This document shows, piece after piece, positions 9,328 through 12,306 of a DNA stretch of 12,306 nt (positions within the stretch are counted from its first letter, which is position 1; each line of letters begins with the position of its first letter). The notes under the pieces are model-generated. The model searched no databases. It was not told where the DNA came from and saw only the letters and a program-made list of their open reading frames with translations. The DNA lies in NCBI RefSeq assembly GCF_000003605.2, contig NW_003137825.1, positions 232,115 to 244,420 of the forward strand, written 5' to 3'. Source of the DNA: Saccoglossus kowalevskii (Eukaryota > Hemichordata > Enteropneusta > Harrimaniidae). The position numbers were made by a program, and so were the translations under genes.

Positions 9328-9612
9328 GTTTTATACCTCCATGGTTTGACCGGATTCCACACAAAGAAGTTCGCTGATTCTGTTCTAAACTTTTTGGATT
9401 CCAGCATTCCCATGATGTATCCTTGGAAGGAAAATATGTATAATAGGTTATTACTAAGATACCGTAACGTATGTACTCAGACAGTACTCATTATCAAAGA
9501 TTTCTGTGGAAAAGTCTACGTTAGAAAGGCAGAAGCTACACCTCATACTATAATCAAGAGCGAGTATGACCTTTCAAAAATAGTTTATATTACATATATC
9601 CATGGAAGATGA
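9328..9612 (+). pseudogene. LINE ORF1-like C-terminal remnant
   Basis: An open frame runs from 9328 to the TGA at 9610-9612 without a convincing start codon. From 9508 it encodes GKVYVRKAEATPHTIIKSEY followed by DLSKI. This resembles the C-terminal part of the ORF1 proteins of some animal LINEs (FP25K-like type), where an [IV]-[YF]-V-R-K segment precedes a conserved strand and helix. ORF2 endonuclease remnants begin just downstream on the same strand, which supports the reading. The first 50 residues are unrecognised. The family assignment rests on recalled motif similarity and needs a profile search. Confidence 0.4.
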
Positions 9613-9639
9613 TAATGATCACCAATTATTCAATATTCA

Positions 9640-10710
9640 CTGTTCGTCATATACCATTCCCAGTTCAATACTGAATTCTCCAATGCACTTGACACATTCT
9701 CTATATCTCATATTAATATTCGATCCCTTTGAATTAACTATGGCAATTTTAATTTATTTTATGAAAATTATATAAAACATATATTCAGTATCGTTGCACT
9801 TTAACAGTTTAACATCTTACTCTTTTGAAACAAATTGCAGAGATGATGGTAGAAGAGGTGTAGGGGTAGAAATTTACATTCAAAACAATCAACAGTATTC
9901 TGTTTTGAACTCGTATTAACGGATGCAGAGTCTTTTTTTGTTTTGCTTTGTTTTGTTTTCTATTGGCAAACACAAATACATCGTTGGAGTATTGTATAGA
10001 CCCCCAGCTACACAAATTGACAGTTTAGTAATCGTGAGATTACACTGAATGAGATCAAAATAGTTGTATTTTAGTTGAAGATTTCAATCTTGACCTGAAA
10101 AACAATTCTAACCCAAAAGTAAATTCCCTTCTCAATACACTCTCATGTTTTCACTTAGAACAGTTAATCAAAACCCCAATAACAAAAACAAGTCAAACAA
10201 TTATTCATCACGTATGATGTATGCAAAACAAATTTCTTCAGGTCCTGCCAGTTTTTTTGCAGTTGTCCCCTCTACTGGCAATTCATAAAGATAACAATTA
10301 TATGTATTCCCGAGATTTCTCCAAATTCCAAGTAGATTCATTTAGATCTGATTTGAGAACAGAAACATGGGTTGAAGTGTTGGATTGTCAGGATGTTAAT
10401 GTGGCGACCGCTTTAATTTTTTTTTTTAAATATGTCATAAACATGTACCTATGAAATTAAAGTCAGCAAAAAACGGAGCAAAAATAAACCTTGGATAACA
10501 TCGGCAATTAGGAATTCTATTAGAACAAAACATCGTTTATTTGGCAATATGATTAAAAGTAATTACGACGAACAAAAGGTACAAACTTATAATATATACA
10601 TAAACATTACTACGGAAAGCCCTACAACAATATTACACATATTTATTGACTCTAATAAAGGAAGTCTGAACAAAAACTGGGAAGTAATCATTGAACTCAT
10701 TGGCAGTTAC
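9640..10710 (+). mobile_element. Degraded non-LTR retrotransposon (LINE) ORF2: endonuclease and linker, no reverse transcriptase
   Basis: Colinear fragments of a LINE ORF2 appear in changing frames: QFNTEFSNALDTFSISHINI and RSL (to 9729, then TGA at 9730), GVGVEIYIQN (9857-9886, TAA at 9917), IVGVLYRPP (9980-10006), LVEDFNLDL (10071-10097, the endonuclease GDFN region with E for G), SSGPAS near 10235, SKFQVDSF near 10320, KPWITSAIRNSI (10486-10521) and DSNKGSLNKNWEVI (10648-10689). These are landmarks of the APE-type endonuclease and of the linker before the reverse transcriptase in CR1/L2/Jockey-like elements. At least four frame changes and several stops make it inactive. Similarity ends near 10710, where the reverse transcriptase should start. 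Most genomic LINE copies lose their 5' end, so loss of the 3' half implies a later deletion or rearrangement. No target-site duplication was identified. Confidence 0.75.
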
Positions 10711-11760
10711 CATCACTCAGTACTCCGACCACCACACCTTAGCTAGGTTGTCTCAATGCAATAATTAATTAAAAAGTTGCATTCACGGCAGAAATATCCT
10801 GCCTAATATTTGCACGTAAAATGAGCTTTTACCCCATCACAATAATTGCATTCTGTTGTGACTGATTATTTTCAGTGGATTGACCTGTAAATACGTTAAT
10901 ATACATGTATCAACTCCTCCAATCAATAGTCATCAAATTTATATTACTCGCGTGTTAATTACAACACAATGAGTTTCACACGACGTACCTTGGTTTCAAT
11001 TGATAACTTGTCTTGATAACAATTGCACATGACCATGATAACAAAATAGTACACTTTCCGCACACAATATTTCAGTCTACTCATCACTGGTTCCCTTGCA
11101 AGTGACGGGCCAAACGTATGTGCAGCTCATCACAGTGTACGCACCCAGGTGGCTAATGCTTAGCCAATCATATTACATGTACATTTTATATTATTACTCC
11201 ACCAGATGCTATTCAACCAAGTATAAACTGCCACTGTGCATTTTACTGCAACATCCTAGATATGTATCTTAAGGCTAGCAACACAAACATGGCCCTAGGA
11301 CTAGGGATAGTATACCTTATCATGTTATATGGTTGACATTTCCGAGAAATTATGATGCGAATAATAAACAGTTGTTTCATTTTTAGTTGAATCGGTATCC
11401 CCCCGTGCATTTTCTCGTGGTTTTGTTGCGATTGGAGCAGTTAATGAATATTTACATATATAATGTGCTAGAGATACAAGTTCTTATACTTACACCGTGT
11501 GTACACGCCTACAGTACACCCACTTCATTACCTACACTTCTAATAAATCTATACCTACTTATCATAATTGACACCGTACTGAAATACTCCTGGTCAAGTT
11601 AGAGGGAATATGGACAAATGACTCTTTTAAAACTTTTTATGTGAACATAGTGTAAGTATTTTATATGACGCACAATTGAAATATTCTTTGGACCTTTGAT
11701 GTTTGTATCTAAAACATATAAACGAAAGATTGGAAGGTTGGCCAACCTAACAAATCAAGT
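10711..11760. other. Intergenic stretch without a recognised gene
   Basis: No LINE reverse transcriptase or 3' UTR could be recognised after the break. A 71-codon plus-strand frame at 11387-11602 starts at a non-ATG codon and matches nothing I know. Small symmetrical elements occur: GGCTAA-TGC-TTAGCC at 11151-11165, next to a CCAAT sequence, and the palindrome at 11735-11748. Confidence 0.4.
11735..11748. repeat. 14-bp perfect palindrome
   Basis: AGGTTGGCCAACCT is identical to its reverse complement and lies about 25 bases before the GC-rich patch of the candidate promoter. It contains TTGGC and GCCAA with no spacer, unlike a standard NF1 site, so a regulatory role is only possible. Confidence 0.35.
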
Positions 11761-11763
11761 ATT

Positions 11764-11838
11764 AAACGGCGGCGGTGGTCACGCCGCGCATGAGCAACAT
11801 CTGTGTTGATAAACATTGATTTCCCACAATCCAATGCG
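11764..11838. promoter_or_regulatory. Candidate promoter: CpG-rich patch and ZNF143/Staf-like site
   Basis: A GC-rich patch (about 11766-11790, CGGCGGCGG...CGCCGCGC) stands out from AT-rich surroundings. At 11821-11838, TTCCCACAATCCAATGCG fits the long ZNF143/Staf (SBS) consensus YTCCCANNATNCNNYGCR at every fixed position. In animals this motif sits close to transcription starts of many housekeeping genes. A strong donor follows at 12067, so transcription to the right is favoured, although such promoters can act in both directions. Confidence 0.45.
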
Positions 11839-12066
11839 CTCTCTAATGGAAATCACGAGTAGGTGTTTTGACTAAGGCGCAATGTACACTAATTAACGCC
11901 GGTACCTTCCAATCAACAAAGAAATTACATAGTTACAGCTTAGTAACGTCTCAGTTTGCACTCATTGTGGTCTGCGCCATAGTCGAAGTGGCCATCTTTG
12001 TCCATATAAGTCTCATATCTCGCACATGCGTGGCGCGACGACCACTACCATTTGTAACAACAAAAA
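11839..12066 (+). other. Candidate first exon of a gene extending past the right edge
   Basis: The segment runs from the ZNF143-like site to a near-perfect donor (AAAAA|GTAAGTGT, exon end 12066). Two frames are of note. ATG at 12026 begins MRGATTTTICNNK and reaches the donor in phase 2, giving a short coding start with a long leader. A longer frame from 11868 contains a hydrophobic stretch (FALIVVCAIVEVAIFV) but has no ATG. ATGs at 11847 and 11881 open short frames that end quickly. The exon may be wholly non-coding. Sequence 12067-12306 would then be intron, and nothing else was seen there except a short repeat. Confidence 0.3.
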
Positions 12067-12269
12067 GTAAGTGTAGTCGATTGTGTTTTCGTAGAATCAG
12101 TGCTTCAGGGTACTGGCATCACTACAGCATTGACTGTTAGTCTGTGATATTCATGGGAACCTAAAACAGGGATAAGTTGCTTCGATATGCCTGAGGCTTA
12201 GGCCAGTGGATTAGTGTGTCAAGGGGTTTGTGGAAATAGAGAAATCATTGAAATTCGTTTTAAAATAGA

Positions 12270-12296
12270 ATAGGGAGTGATATGATAGGGAGTGAT
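12270..12296. repeat. Short direct repeat, period 15
   Basis: ATAGGGAGTGAT occurs at 12270-12281 and again at 12285-12296. It may be the edge of a longer tandem array continuing beyond the window. Confidence 0.55.
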
Positions 12297-12306
12297 CACC
12301 CTTTTC

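Noticed and set aside
11387-11602. Plus-strand open frame of 71 codons preceded by a TTTTAG acceptor-like sequence
   Set aside because: The codon at the start is TTG, the composition is generic, there is no recognised domain, and no donor or gene context was found.
1-12306. CRISPR arrays, phage or bacterial operon features, tRNA or rRNA genes
   Set aside because: No regularly spaced repeats, no operon-like packed open frames with ribosome binding sites, and no tRNA B-box or rRNA-like sequence were seen. The gene structure is eukaryotic.

Overview
The window reads as animal (metazoan) nuclear DNA. It is AT-rich, its genes are split by GT-AG introns, most of it is intergenic, AATAAA polyadenylation signals follow the stops, and it carries a decayed non-LTR retrotransposon. 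Nothing points to bacteria, phage or an organelle. The gene families (EGF modules on symmetrical phase-1 exons, an MFSD4/NaGLT1-type transporter) and a ZNF143/Staf-like promoter motif fit an invertebrate, perhaps an invertebrate deuterostome. The species cannot be fixed from the sequence alone.

Layout. (1) 508-1136, plus strand: the last two exons of a gene whose 5' end lies outside the window. They encode a calcium-binding-type EGF module, one transmembrane helix and a short basic tail. (2) 3182-4388, plus strand: a complete three-exon gene for a 76-residue secreted protein with a signal peptide and one EGF module. It has a candidate TATA box, a leader of about 300 bases without any ATG, and a polyadenylation signal. 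(3) 4438-6402: no supported gene. (4) 8830-6403, minus strand: a three-exon MFSD4/NaGLT1-like sugar transporter gene with intact splice sites, broken by one in-frame TAG and at least six frame shifts; best read as an unprocessed pseudogene unless the assembly is faulty. (5) About 9328-10710, plus strand: a degraded LINE covering an ORF1-like C-terminus, the endonuclease region of ORF2 and the linker before the reverse transcriptase; the reverse transcriptase itself is absent. (6) 10711-11760: no supported gene. (7) 11760-12066: a GC-rich patch, a ZNF143-type motif and a strong splice donor, together looking like the promoter and first exon of a plus-strand gene running off the right edge.

The two EGF genes share strand, EGF type and exon phase and lie about 2 kb apart, so they may form a local family giving one membrane-tethered and one secreted EGF protein. 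The transporter and the LINE have no evident functional link to them. No new multi-gene system was found. The most interesting items are the tiny secreted EGF gene, its membrane-anchored neighbour and the decay pattern of the transporter.
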